A DNA stretch of 64,000 bases from Forficula auricularia (lineage: Eukaryota > Arthropoda > Insecta > Dermaptera > Forficulidae), in assembly GCA_024734495.1 (NCBI GenBank), contig JALMQS010000225.1, forward strand, positions 13,111,573 to 13,175,572, in the 5' to 3' direction. A program made the position numbers and the translations under genes. This document shows positions 22,717 to 32,920 of this stretch, piece after piece. Position 1 is the stretch's first letter. Each line of letters begins with the position of its first letter. The notes below the pieces were generated by a model that made no database searches, had not been told where the DNA came from, and saw nothing but the letters and a program-made list of their open reading frames with translations.

Positions 22717-22773
22717 ATTGATAGCTATTCAGTTTCGGTCACCACTGGTTGACCATCCTCAGTAGTTCTAAAA
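22717..22773 (-). ncRNA. Hammerhead-ribozyme motif, left arm
   Basis: Minus strand CTGAGGA (22756-22762), long stem II GGTCAACC/GGTGACC with loop AGT, GAAA (22733-22736). Confidence 0.7.
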
Positions 22774-22894
22774 TTGAAATGAAACATTTTATTTACATTT
22801 TTTCTTTTTATAGAGAATTATATAACACAAAAAAATATACAAAAGTTTGAAATCATACATACAATACCTATCGTTCAAGAACCGGAATTTTTGA

Positions 22895-23048
22895 AGGTGT
22901 AAAGATTCAAGATTATGAGATGAATTGGACCAAGAGGAAAATAAAAGAATCTCTTTATATATTGAAAGATATCGATGAATGTGTAAATTTCAAAATGGAT
23001 TCGGAAAACATATCAGAATGCTACAGTCTCATTGTGTCATTGGTGTGA
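22895..23048 (+). pseudogene. PLE endonuclease C-terminal remnant
   Basis: The frame reads IQDYEMNWTKRKIKESLYI then LKDIDECVNF before the stop at about 23046. 'W..RKIKE(S/A)' is the conserved block downstream of GIY-YIG in PLE proteins, also seen as 'SAEIKKA' in the 7.4 kb copy. The catalytic part is missing. Confidence 0.6.
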
Positions 23049-23312
23049 AAGTGTTGATTTGATTTAGTGTGTTGATTAAACAGGTATTAATTTTATAAGA
23101 AAAATGTAATAAGGAGATGTATATTTTGATATTTCATTAATAAGAAATAAAAATAAATTAACCTATAATATTTCTGGAATAGATTATTAATAATGGTTTT
23201 TTTTAATTGATTAATAATGAACTACGCAACGAGATAATTAGGAAAAAATAAAATTGAAAATAATATTTAATATAAACATTAATTCAAAATAGTTTCTAGT
23301 TCAGTGATAAAC

Positions 23313-23317
<5 letters not shown>

Positions 23318-23366
<49 letters not shown>
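23318..23366. repeat. (AT)n microsatellite
   Basis: About 48 bases of AT alternation inside the PLE. Confidence 0.95.
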
Positions 23367-23377
<11 letters not shown>

Positions 23378-23565
23378 ATTGTAATGAATTGTGTGATGTA
23401 TCTGTATTGAAGATTTGGGAATGAATATTTCATGTGAAATGACAAATTCCGGTTCTTGAACGAGATGTATGTATGATTTCAAACTATTGTATATTATTTT
23501 GTGTTATATAATTCTCTATAAAAAGAAAAGATGTAAATAAAATGTTTCATTTCAATTTTAGAACT

Positions 23566-23612
23566 ACTGAGGATGGTCAACCAGTGGTGACCGAAACTGT
23601 ATAGTTATCAAT
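23566..23612 (+). ncRNA. Hammerhead-ribozyme motif, right arm
   Basis: CTGAGGA (23577-23583), stem II GGTCAACC/GGTGACC, GAAA (23593-23596), then CTGTA and TAGTT, which can pair with AACTA upstream of the core as stem I. Confidence 0.78.
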
Positions 23613-23734
23613 TAAATAATTCAAAGAGTTATTGAAATTATTGTCTTATTATATTTGTGACAAAAACAACCCTTCAATTTAACAAAAAATTTAAATCAAG
23701 TCACTTAAGTTCTGGAAGAATTATTATAATAGAT

Positions 23735-24152
23735 ATCTAATAAGCAAATGAAATATTGTTTATAAAGTTGGCTCGAGTTTAAGAAGCTACTGGAATGCCA
23801 CCTCTGAGCTATTAAGCGAGCCAGGACAGGACGAAAATCGATGGATATTCAAATAATATTTGAAATAAAAACTCCTTGCAACAGATGGAGAAAGCAGATT
23901 GAGACTATAAATACACTCAGACCCCAAAAAAATTATATCATCCTGTTGATCAAAAGCTTTAAAAGAAATGAGATATGAGTTTATTTATAGCCTTTTCCTT
24001 GTTTCTACATTTATTGAATTAATTCCTGAAATCAGATAAACTCTCCCGGATTCATGTTCTAACCACCTAAAAAGATATGATTTATAGACAATTGCATAGT
24101 ATTTCTCTTGTTTCATGACGTTGTTTCGCGAAAAAGGCACTCTTAACAATAT
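23735..24152. other. Intergenic, nothing recognised
   Basis: No repeat partner in this window and no long frame. Confidence 0.35.
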
Positions 24153-25393
24153 ACCGGGTGAGTTTTGTATCTTGAGACAGTCTTATAACTCAAAAACAGT
24201 CCATAATATGAAAACAAGTTTCAAATAAATGTTTATTTATATGGAGGGAAAAACTAAATTACTCTATTGTTTGTTTACCTAGAACAAGCTTTCAAAGGGT
24301 ATTTCAAGGTCAAGTTCTGTTTTTTAAATAGAAACCTATATATTTGTTTACATATTCTGAATCTACAAAAAAAACTGAACAACTTTCATTAGAACTATTT
24401 TTTTATTAGACATCAAATAAACAAAATATTAAATCAATTAGATCTCAGAAAAAACCCTAATAATTATTTTCAACAATTATTTAACTTAATTATCTAAATA
24501 ATAATGATTAATATTAATTAATTATTAAATCGAAAAGTCAAAACAATGAAAATAAGTGTTTATAATGATCTTAAAACTTCATTATACACAGATTTAAGAG
24601 ATTATTTTCTACTTAATAGAACTAATTAAAATTCTTGAGTTTAAAAAAGTTTATTTCTCGTGTCAATCCAGTAGATAGTTATATTGTATTACCATAATAA
24701 ATAATGGATCATTTTTTGTAGAAGACACAATTAAAATGGTCATAACTTATGGTGAATATAGAAGAAAGTGTTATGGGGCTGCCATTGGAAATGGATGCCG
24801 ACCATTTCCTGACAGGTGATACACCCTCACGAGCTTCATTTTATTGTGCTGTAAAACTGTTAAAAAAACATCAGGAAATGTAAAAGGGTACGAAGAATCT
24901 GGAATAGGCCAAAATAAGGAAATTGGAACTGGAATTCATCCAGAAAACTTGCCATAACACTAAGGAATATCACAGAATAGTGTCGGAAAAATTATTAGAT
25001 TATTAATTATTATTAAATTATTTATTTAATAATTAAATATTTGATCATTGTTATATGATAATTAAGTTGAATAATTAGTTAAAAATAATTATTAGGGGTT
25101 TTTACTGAGATCTAATTGATGTAATATTTTGCTTATTTGATGTCGAATACAAAAATAGTTCTTATAAAAGTGCTCAGTTTTTTTTTTTGTAGATTCATGA
25201 ATATGAAAACGAAATATATAGGTTTTCTATTTAAAAAACAGAACTTGACCTTAAAATACCCTTGAAAGCTTGTTCTAGATCGGCAAACAATAGCGTAGTT
25301 TAGTTTCCCCCTCCATATAAATAAACTTTTATTTGAAACTTTTTTATTGCTTTTGAGTTATAAGACTGTCTCAAGATAAAAACTCACCCGGGA
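24153..25393 (+). mobile_element. 1.25-kb inverted-repeat element with HTH-like relic
   Basis: Terminal inverted repeats of at least 250 bp start 'accgggtgagtttt...cttgagacagtcttataactc' and are flanked by TA. The central relic begins at ATG 24704; decayed blocks such as DTPSRASFY are visible with several frame breaks. Three other copies lie at 32.83, 36.94 and 39.37 kb. The TA target and inverted repeats fit a Tc1/mariner-like superfamily element, but that is inference. Confidence 0.7.
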
Positions 25394-25474
25394 TATGTAT
25401 TTGAAAACTTTTGATAATATTTCTACTGAGCCAATATATAATGTTATTGTGTTTGTTGTTGTTGTTGTTTCTAG

Positions 25475-25609
25475 ATCCGTTTGGATTATTACATCACTAC
25501 GCATTGTCCTTGGATGTTCATAGAAAGTCTGAGCGATTGGCTTTTCTACAAGGCGCCTGTCCTTCTAGTACTCTGCATCAACCTTGTCTTCCTTGTCATG
25601 ATCATGTGG
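25475..25609 (+). CDS. Class B GPCR (DH44/CRF-like receptor), ECL2-TM5 exon
   Basis: First visible exon of a secretin-family receptor that senses a CRF-like diuretic peptide at the plasma membrane. The exon has 45 codons, phase 0 at both ends, after the acceptor tttctag (25468-25474) and before the donor GTCAGT (25610). The translation contains the conserved ECL2 Cys-Pro-Trp (THCPWMF), normally disulphide-linked to TM3, then the TM5 helix (YKAPVLLVLCINLVFLVMIMW). Joined to the next exon it gives [15 protein letters not shown], the ICL3 signature of insect DH44 receptors. Earlier exons (signal peptide, hormone-binding domain, TM1-4) were not found in the window. A DH31/calcitonin-type receptor is a less likely alternative. 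Confidence 0.85.
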
Positions 25610-25639
25610 GTCAGTATCATCAGACATCTCTCTTTTTTC

Positions 25640-25725
25640 TAATAACATTGATACAAGAAGAAGTTGCACCAAAAAGGTACAACTTCTCTAGTCCTGGCTG
25701 GACCCTTGTATCGTGAAATAGAGAA
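25640..25725. repeat. SINE body fragment
   Basis: 'gttgcaccaaaaaggtacaa' and 'cctggctggacccttgt' resemble the body of the tRNA-derived SINE at 54.2 kb and the insert at 59.75-59.88 kb. It sits just inside the receptor intron. Confidence 0.45.
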
Positions 25726-25775
25726 GAAACTTCAGGGATTGTTTATGTCTCGCGACCCTAAAATTTAGTTACTTA

Positions 25776-26342
25776 AGGTCTCTACCCACTGCAACGTATA
25801 ATACTATGACCGTACTAGGAACGTGTCGGGTAAAAAAATATTCTTTGTATTGAAAAGTATGAGACTATGCCCACTAGACCGTTCCGTCACCGACCAGCAC
25901 CGTCGCCTACTATGCACGGAGCGTTAATAAATTGTCGGTGCCGATACGCTCCGCGCATGGCACGCGACGTTGCCAAACCGATGCGCGCAGGCGGCAAAAC
26001 GGTGAGCTGCAATTAAAATTATTGGTATCCAATTATTTATTAATTTAAGATTTGTATTTAAATGAGCGTTGTAAACGCCTTTACTTAGTCATCTGTTGCC
26101 AGTTCAACAAGACGCGCGAGAATGAAACGGTTTCCTATCGATTTTGGTGGATTTAGATCTGTATGATGATACAGATTACGGGCAATATACGGTCATCATA
26201 CGGGCATCATAAGGGATGTATACGGGCACAGAACGCCGTCGATCCGTTTCAGTGGGCATAGCAGGACGTCTCGTGTTGCTTTTCATGTCTGATACGTTCC
26301 TAGTACGGTCATAGTATGATACGTTGTAGTGGGTAGAGACCT
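25776..26342. mobile_element. PIF/Harbinger-like MITE, CpG-rich
   Basis: About 50-bp inverted repeats begin AGGTCTCTACCCACT and the 3-bp duplication TTA lies at both edges (25773-25775, 26343-26345), as expected for PIF/Harbinger. The inside is unusually rich in CG dinucleotides for this AT-rich window and has no coding frame. Lies in the receptor intron. Confidence 0.75.
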
Positions 26343-26465
26343 TTAACCCAAAATGGGGTCGCGACCCATAGTTTATGAAACACTTATATTATAATACAGG
26401 GTAAGGGCAGAAATGGTTCTACAATGAGTCTCTGAATCTAGTAATTATAATCTGAGAGCTACTGA

Positions 26466-27245
26466 CCATTTTGGAAGCTGATTTCAAAACCAAAATAACA
26501 TATCCCATACTGTAGTGTGATCAGCAGACACCGCGAAAGTCAAATTCTCACTCGCCAAATCGAGTCGATTTTAGGGGTAATCCACCCCTGAATATGTCAA
26601 AAAATACCGTAAAATCACCTAGAGGATGTAATTTTTGACATTTTTGTTTAAAAAATTTGAAAATAACTACCAAAATGGTGAGAAGGTTAAAAATGAAATT
26701 TCTAGCCCTTTTGACCAAACTCGACCAAATTTTGATACATAAACAGTGGGCCTCCAAAAGGCTAGAAATGCAAAAACTAACCACTCAAAAATGGGGGTGG
26801 GGGTGGAGGATAAAAATGAAGGACCCAGATTTTCATTTTTTGGCCCTCCTCCTATTTTGGGATGTTAGTTTTTGCATTTCTAGCCTTTTGGAGGCCCACT
26901 GTTTATGTATCCAAAATTTGGTCGAGTTTGGTCAAAAGGGCTAGAAATTTCATTTTTGATCCTCTCCCCATTTTTGGGTAGTTATTTTCAAATTTTTTTT
27001 AAACAAAAATGTCAAAAATTACATCCTCTACAATTTTGCTTTTAATGGAATTTTCCGTTGAGTAAACACTTTAGGAGTTGTGTTAATCAATGAGGTGATT
27101 TTACGGTATTTTTTGACATCTTCAGGGGTCGATTAAACCTAAAAACGACTCGATTTGGCGAGTGAGAGTTTGACTTTCGCGGTGTGTGCTGATCACACTA
27201 CAGTATGGGATATGTTATTTGGGTTTTGAAATCATTTTCCAAAAT
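26466..27245. mobile_element. Palindromic foldback element in receptor intron
   Basis: Left arm 26466-26790 and right arm 26855-27245 are inverted copies: 'cccatactgtagtgtgatca' at about 26510 mirrors 'tgatcacactacagtatggg' at about 27190. The arm tips contain the family-H-type module 'tctagcccttttgaccaaac'. The right arm has an extra ~70 bp near 27040-27110. Confidence 0.75.
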
Positions 27246-27281
27246 GGTCTTAGACTATTAAATATGGCGGGATCTAAATTA

Positions 27282-28206
27282 TTAGGTTGATGCATAATTA
27301 TGGAACGTTTGTATTGGCGCGTTTTTCTTTATCCAAAAATGGCGTTTTGTTTATTTTTTATAAAAACAATCTTCTCTATTTATATAGTTAATAAAAATGC
27401 GTGTCGAAACCCATATTCATATTCGTCATATTATGCTGTACCACTACGAGAAAGGATGGAAGTCAGCACAGTCATTTCGCGATCTCAACGAACTTTTTGG
27501 CGAAGGACCAATTACTGATAGTGCAGTACGGAAGTGGTTTGCCCGTTTCAAATCAGGTGATACTAGTTTGGAGGATAAAGAAGGAAGAGGTCGGCCATCG
27601 GATTTTGATGATCAGGCACTTCTGACAGCCGTGGAAGAGGATGAAAGCTTTACAACACGAATGCTGGTTGCAGACTTCAATGTCGACCATTCCTGGACAA
27701 AAACGCCAAGAGGCAATTCAACATAAACAGCGACGTCTACCTGGCACAGCTTGACCGTCTTCACGGTGCAATCGAGACGAAAAGACAGCGCAAAAAGAAC
27801 TACATCGTGTTCCATCACGAAAACGCACGTCCACATGTTGAGCGCCGGGTCGTCGAATTCATCGCCAATAAGGGCTGGGATCTACTCCCACATCCGCCGT
27901 ACTCACTGACCGAAGCACCGACGGACTATTACATCAACCGCTCTTTGAAAAACTGGCAAAAGACTAAGATCTACGACGATTTGGATGACTTGGTGGCCGA
28001 TGTCAAAGCGTGGATTGCCTCCAAGAATCGTGACTTCTTCGCCCGTGGAATCGACCGACTGCCAAGCAAATGGGAAGTAGTTATTGAAGTAGATGGTGAA
28101 TACGTTCCCGAATAATAATTTAAACATGTTTTTGTTAAATTTTATTATTGTTTTTGCTGAATAAAAATATTTTTAAAAAACGTTCGATAATTATGCATCA
28201 ACCCAA
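27282..28206 (+). mobile_element. mariner transposon with internal deletion
   Basis: Inverted repeats TTAGGTTGATGCATAATTAT (left) and the inverse of TTGGGTTGATGCATAATTAT (right), TA at both edges. Length 925 bp against ~1.28 kb for intact elements. Inserted in the receptor intron, 36 bp after the palindromic element. Confidence 0.92.
27397..28115 (+). pseudogene. mariner transposase, internally deleted
   Basis: The N-terminal ~100 residues are intact from ATG 27397: HIHIRHIMLYHYEKGWKSAQ, WFARFKSGD, EGRGRPS, the DNA-binding helix-turn-helix part of a mellifera/cecropia-type mariner. At about 27690 (DFNVDHS) the frame jumps to LDKNAKRQFNINSDVYLAQL, so ~350 bp with the first catalytic Asp (normally DEKW) has been lost. 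The second catalytic motif reads FHHENARPH, Glu where Asp is usual. The third Asp is kept in EAPTDYY. It ends at TAA 28113-28115. A deletion derivative that could be mobilised but not active. Confidence 0.92.
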
Positions 28207-28363
28207 TAATTGAAGCAATATTTCTACAAACTATCATAATTTCCAAAATAACAAGGATATCTTTTAGTTGTATGGCTAGTTAGTTTGGGGATTTGGTATT
28301 TTTGTTGTGGGGGGTTTTTTGTGTGTTTTCCCTGCTGCAATTGGCTCGCAGCGTGTTGTGCAG

Positions 28364-28549
28364 GTGCTGATCACCAAGCTGCGTTCGGCCAACACCACTG
28401 AGACGCAGCAATACAGAAAGGCCACCAAAGCCCTCCTGGTACTCATTCCTCTGCTGGGTCTTACCTACATTCTCATGATCTACGGCCCCACTAAAGGCGT
28501 CTTCCGAGAATACTACAACTACCTGCTTGCTGTTGTCATCTCCACACAG
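28364..28549 (+). CDS. Class B GPCR (DH44/CRF-like receptor), ICL3-TM6-ECL3 exon
   Basis: Second visible receptor exon, 62 codons, phase 0 at both ends. Acceptor gttgtgcag (28355-28363), donor GTCAGA (28550). It encodes the third intracellular loop [20 protein letters not shown], which contacts the G protein, then TM6 with the class B P-x-x-G motif ([21 protein letters not shown]) and ECL3/start of TM7 ([16 protein letters not shown]). This is the most conserved segment and the basis of the family call: [23 protein letters not shown] is typical of insect DH44 receptors. An alternative acceptor (ctcgcag at 28345-28351) would add four residues (RVVQ) and break the family spacing, so I prefer 28364. 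Confidence 0.92.
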
Positions 28550-28744
28550 GTCAGAGTAATCATTTTTCATTTCATTTGTATCAGCTAATAGTCAATTCTT
28601 TTATCTTTCATGTGAAAAAATAATTGAATATTGTAGCTCCTGCCCAAAATCGAACTGGAATTTGAAATACTATATTTTTCATTTTAGAGCTTTTTAAATA
28701 ATTCAATTTTTTTCCCACATATAAGAAAAATATTGAATTATAAA

Positions 28745-29335
28745 ATATAGGTTTTTAACTTCGAATTCGGTCTTTTCCATATCAAATTCAGGATGTTTCA
28801 AGCCAAATTCCGGATTTTAAAAATCAAAATCAGACTTTTTCAAATCAAATTCAGATTTTCAATAAGACCATGTATATTTTACATATTAAATTATACCTTT
28901 TTACCTGAAAACGTTTCTTGAGATTGCAAAATGCTTATCTTGAAATGTTTTAGTTGATGAGCTAAAATTTGGTAAACAAATATATTAGAATGCACCAGAT
29001 TTTAGCTTCTTACCTGAAAACCCTTAGGAAAATATTAATTGTCATTTTAGAATAGTTTTAGCTAATGAGTTGAATGAGCAAATATCTTACAATTCACCAA
29101 ATTTTAGCTTTTTACTTAAAAACGTTTCCTGAGAGTTAAATTAAATTAAATTTTTTTTAACTATAACATTTTTCTATTTTTTCAACTGTTCATTAATAAA
29201 TTCTGAATTTGATTTGGAAAAGACTGATTTTTATTTTTAAATCCAGAATTTTATATGGATAAGTTCGTATTTGTTTTTTAAATCCTGAATTTGATATGGA
29301 AAAGTCCGCATTTGATGTTAAAAACCTATATAAAT
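28745..29335. repeat. Inverted repeat with internal ~100-bp tandem units
   Basis: 'ggtttttaacttcgaattcgg' (28750) and its inverse near 29310-29330 bound the region. Between them 'acctgaaaacgtttcttgag'-like units recur at about 28910, 29012 and 29113. The left end motif also occurs at 13120. Intronic and non-coding. Confidence 0.6.
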
Positions 29336-29639
29336 AGACAACTGTACTAATTAAAATTCTCAAAATGTATTCTGAATTTGCACTTAATTTATAACGTTGG
29401 TACGCCTGTATATAGGCAAAGATTTGGGCACAAAAGTATGAAAGCTGCGTAAGAGCTAGGCGATTCCACTCGTTGATAGAATGCTCCAGAGCTTTATCCA
29501 ATACGAAGCAAGGTAAAATCAAGGGGTAAACCGCTATTGGAATTAGGTGTACACCATCTTTGGAATTATGTGGAATTATTTTGGAATTAATTAGATAATG
29601 CCCCTTAATCTATTGTCTTTTTCTTGGAAATGAAAGTGG

Positions 29640-29887
29640 ATATGGATACTCATAATAACCCAGACAAGTGCGAGTCATGTTCGCACACCGAGGGTTTTCA
29701 TATCTAATATACCTACCTACTTTTTGAAAAAATTAAAATGAAAATTTTGATTTTATTTTCAAAAAGTAAATATTTTAAAATTTTAAAATTAATTCCATGA
29801 ATAGTAGATATGGCCGGAGGTGGGGGGGGGGCAAGGGGCAGTTCCCTGTGTAGCAAGAGGGCCGCCGAAGGCGGGCCTTGCAGCTAG
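29640..29887 (+). mobile_element. Helitron-like 3' end
   Basis: Hairpin GGCCGCC-gaa-GGCGGGCC at 29860-29877, then 6 bases, then CTAG followed by T (29884-29888), the classical Helitron 3' terminus. The 5' boundary is not determined. Upstream holds 'agtgcgagtcatgttcgcac', a second small hairpin. Intronic. Confidence 0.55.
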
Positions 29888-31140
29888 TAAAATATATAAT
29901 TTGTTTTAATGTGGTTACATAGAAGCTTTGCTTTCTGAAAATAACTTCTTCAAAGTGACCTCAATTTTGAGTATGAACCATTTTCATCGGGATTCGAGCT
30001 TCTTATTGTATTTCTAGTTTCAGGACTTTGAATATCCTGGGGGAATTGGTTTTGAAGGTTTTTACTCGTGGGTGTATAATTCTATCCTATGAAAAAAGTA
30101 TCGTTGTAAATCACCTGGGAAAATATAAATTTGGGATTATTATGGGTTGATTGTTAAATTTTTTTATTTTTTAAATGAGGATGGATGAAATCAATTGTTT
30201 CCAAATATTTTGAGAGCACTAATTTGGGTGTTAAATTTAGAAGGTTGTTATCATCTTCCACATTTGTGATCCAAAATTGCAATGCCCAGAACAACCAAAT
30301 TAGGATTATTTATTGGGTTGTTGTCTATGGGGGGTTGCCTCCGTTTTTGGGGTTCTTCCACAAATGAATTGTCGTGGGGGGTTAATCGAAGGCGAGGAAT
30401 TTCCTGTTGTTTTTTTTTAAGTGTGACAAGATTGGGGGTTTACAGAGCTATAGCGTCAGGGTGAATGGCCAAAAAAAGGGCTGTAACGATTTGGACCCCC
30501 AAACACATTCCCAACGGGGAACCGAAATTTCATCAAGCTGAGATGTTGGCTGGGCTGGGAAGATCCACCAGGGATCCGTTGATAATTTTCAATAAAGGGT
30601 GGGATTTGCGAAAAGGGTTATGCGTAGGAACGAAGGGGACCTGCTTTTGCATTAATTAGTTTGGCCACAATTAGGAGAGCCAGAAGAAGGTACCAAGCCA
30701 ACCCCAAAGTTACACCCAAGGTTGGAAAATTGGTTTGACCCGCGAGGGTCTTCGCGACTACCGCTTTTCACTTCGTTTTTTTTTTATTGCTGTGATTTTC
30801 TTTGTGTTTGACGTAGAAGTTGTTCTTTTGTTACCCCTGGTGATTTCTTTACACACCAGTATCTCTTCCTCAGTGGAAACTGCAGGACTAGAATAACAGT
30901 GAGTTAGCGGGTTGATAGGACAATATATGTATCATAATTAATTAATACCCAACCCGATAACTTAGTGTTATTCTGGTCCTGCAGTAATGCAAAATATTTT
31001 AAAATATCTAGGTATCTGTGAAAATTGTGAAAAGTGTTTAAGTTGGATTTAGGAACGTTTGACAATAGCGATTTCAAAATGTAAACTACTTTGTATAATC
31101 CAGATGCCCTCCCTGTTGATCCTATGCGTTGGGCACTCTA
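29888..31140. other. Receptor intron, unclassified
   Basis: A GC-richer patch at 30290-30760 has short plus-strand frames without motifs. An inverted repeat 'ctgcaggactagaataac' / 'gttattctggtcctgcag' bounds 30883-30983. Nothing else recognised. Confidence 0.4.
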
Positions 31141-31141
31141 A

Positions 31142-31350
31142 GGGCCAGTTGTATGTCGGTTGGTAAACTCTTTTTAAACGTTGGTAAAGGGTAAAACCTT
31201 AGAATTCACCTTGTGCCCGGTGGGGTGGCCAATCAGATGAAAGTGCATATCATCTGATTGGCCATCCCGCCGGCCACACGATGGATTATAAAGTTTTACC
31301 CCTTTACCAACGTTTATAAAAGTTTACCAACCGACATACAACTGGCCCAA
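31142..31350. mobile_element. Small palindromic MITE
   Basis: 'gggccagttgtatgtcggtt' and its exact inverse at 31332-31351 form the ends. The arms stay complementary to the centre (catcatctgatt region), giving a ~210-bp hairpin. Intronic. Confidence 0.75.
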
Positions 31351-31484
31351 AAGATCTCAAGGGTGTGTTATATCAAAACTGGGTACAGCGCTTTACCAGG
31401 ACAAGTTGTGTAATTGGCTTGAATGAAAGATGTCAAAAACTAAAGATCTCTTGGAATTTGACTTGATTTTACAATTGGCCGCTT

Positions 31485-31775
31485 TATTAGAAAATCATAA
31501 GATGGTGTCATCTATTAAATCCGATGGAATGGAATATTTTTAATTATATGTCAGAGGGTTGTTTTTTCACCCCTTCGGAAATCGAACCCGAGCGCCAGTA
31601 ACAGCAATCCGGGCCATCTGGCTCACCTGCGGGATCCCGGATTGCTGTTACTGGCACTCGGGTTCGATTCCCGAGGAGGTGAAAAACAACCCCTCTGACA
31701 TATAATTAAAAATAGTCCATTCCATCGGATTTAATATATGACACCATCTTATGATTTTCTAGTAAATTTGAATCT
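31485..31775. repeat. Head-to-head tRNA-like SINE palindrome
   Basis: Left and right halves are inverted copies meeting at the 'ccatctggctcacctgcggg' centre (about 31612-31632). Each carries a B-box-like gggttcgattccc (right) or its inverse (left), plus 'ccgatggaatggaata' further out. A related copy lies at 35468-35712. Intronic, 100 bp upstream of the TM7 exon. Confidence 0.65.
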
Positions 31776-31881
31776 ATTACCATCGGCAAATTAATATCTT
31801 TCAGGCCGCTTTATTTTTAAATTTTTCCCTTAAAACCCGGTTTTTCCCAATAATTTTTTTTTAATTGTTTGTTTCCATCAG

Positions 31882-32054
31882 GGTTTCACTGTAGCGTTGT
31901 TTTACTGTTTCCTGAACACGGAAGTGCAAAACTCTCTCCGTCAGCATTTGAACCGGTGGCGAACCACACGGAATCTCGGGGGCGGTGGCCGGCGATACAC
32001 CTACTCCGGTCACAGCAAAGACTGGTCTCCACGCTCGCGTACTGAGAGTTTACG
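31882..32054 (+). CDS. Class B GPCR (DH44/CRF-like receptor), TM7-helix 8 exon
   Basis: Third visible receptor exon. Acceptor ttccatcag (31873-31881), donor GTAATT (32055). It starts with TM7 ([15 protein letters not shown], the conserved 'FYCFLN-EV' of class B receptors), then helix 8 ([16 protein letters not shown]) and an Arg/Ser-rich segment with [20 protein letters not shown]. It ends with two bases of a split Arg codon completed by the next exon after an 83-bp intron. Serines and threonines in RTESLR are plausible phosphorylation sites for desensitisation (inference). Confidence 0.92.
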
Positions 32055-32137
32055 GTAATTCTATTCTACAGGTTATTATATTACTCAACGAGATTAGTTT
32101 GGTATTTCGTAACTTATCCTTTTTTGTATGTTAGCAG

Positions 32138-32300
32138 GTTGTCAACTCAGCCGGCGAATGTTCTCTCCGGATACCGAAAGCGGGAATCGACAGCGAGTGA
32201 GACCACAATGACCACCCTGGTCGGCGGGTCCAACAATGGCGCGAGAAGCAACGGAAGGGCCGTAAACAGTCCGTTCTTGTCCTCGGAGAATGCCGTCTAA
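32138..32300 (+). CDS. Class B GPCR (DH44/CRF-like receptor), last coding exon
   Basis: Acceptor tgttagcag (32129-32137); one base completes the split Arg codon, then 53 codons and TAA at 32298-32300. It encodes the end of the cytoplasmic tail (LSTQPANVLSGYRKRESTAS, then a Gly/Asn/Ser-rich stretch) and finishes ...SPFLSSENAV. The tail is low-complexity and variable in this family, so the assignment rests on splice phase and continuity with the TM7 exon. The C-terminal N-A-V recalls the T-A-V PDZ ligand of vertebrate CRF1 receptors but lacks Ser/Thr at the -2 position. Confidence 0.85.
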
Positions 32301-32665
32301 ATTACGATCACCCATCCATCCGAAGAAGAGAAATCATTCACCAAATACATACAGGGAGACATTAGAATTGGCACTCGGTTTTTAATTTAAAATCTAGAAA
32401 ATATTTTGATAAAAAAAAAAATAATAATAATAAGGTATCTACTTATATCGTTAAATTAAAAATGATTTTTTCTATTCTACTTACATTTCTAAAAATATAC
32501 CCAAGTTTTGAAAAAAATGTAAACTTTATCTTCAATTGTTTTAATTTCAAAAAAATTATTGATATCTTGGTTTTTAAACTTTTTTGTAGCACCGAAAATT
32601 GCATTGGTAAACCGAATATCTTAATAAGAATACACAATAAACAAATTTTGAAAATACATTATTAA
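32301..32665 (+). other. Probable 3' UTR of the receptor gene
   Basis: Starts right after the stop. The first ~70 bases are still of mixed composition, then AT-rich. A canonical AATAAA lies at 32636-32641. The distal part overlaps a dispersed repeat, so the true poly(A) site could be elsewhere. Confidence 0.45.
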
Positions 32666-32770
32666 TATTTTAACAATTTACAAATCTCATGTATTACGTC
32701 ATCAAACATAAACAGGGTAATCCACTGTCTATTGGATCTCTATCAAACATTCTATACGGAGTAATATCTT
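32470..32770 (-). repeat. Dispersed repeat, inverted copy of 35.81 kb
   Basis: Read on the minus strand it matches 35810-36055 over 'agaatgtttgatagagatc', 'ttatgtttgatgacgtaat', 'ccaatgcaattttc' and 'aaaaagtttaaaaac' blocks. Confidence 0.65.
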
Positions 32771-32920
32771 AAAATATTAAATGAGCAATTCTTGAATAAA
32801 TACAAAATCGATTCTATACAAATATATACTATATACCGGATGAGTTTTTTTATCTTGAGACAGTCTTATAACTCAAAAACAGAGCAATATATGAAAAAAG
32901 TTTTAAATAAAAGTTTATTT

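Larger units (their letters stand above)
22642..23722 (+). mobile_element. Penelope-like element with inverted terminal repeats
   Basis: The 12-bp duplication ATTATAATAGAT flanks it (22630-22641, 23723-23734). Inverted arms 22650-22890 and 23450-23700 each carry a hammerhead. The interior keeps a short piece of the protein C-terminus and an (AT)n tract at 23318-23366. Confidence 0.85.

Noticed and set aside
30290..30760. GC-richer intronic patch with short open frames
   Set aside because: No motif and no splice-compatible continuation with the receptor exons.
31485..31775. CRISPR-like or integron-like palindromes
   Set aside because: Eukaryotic context and tRNA-derived SINE halves explain the symmetry; no repeat-spacer array anywhere in the window.
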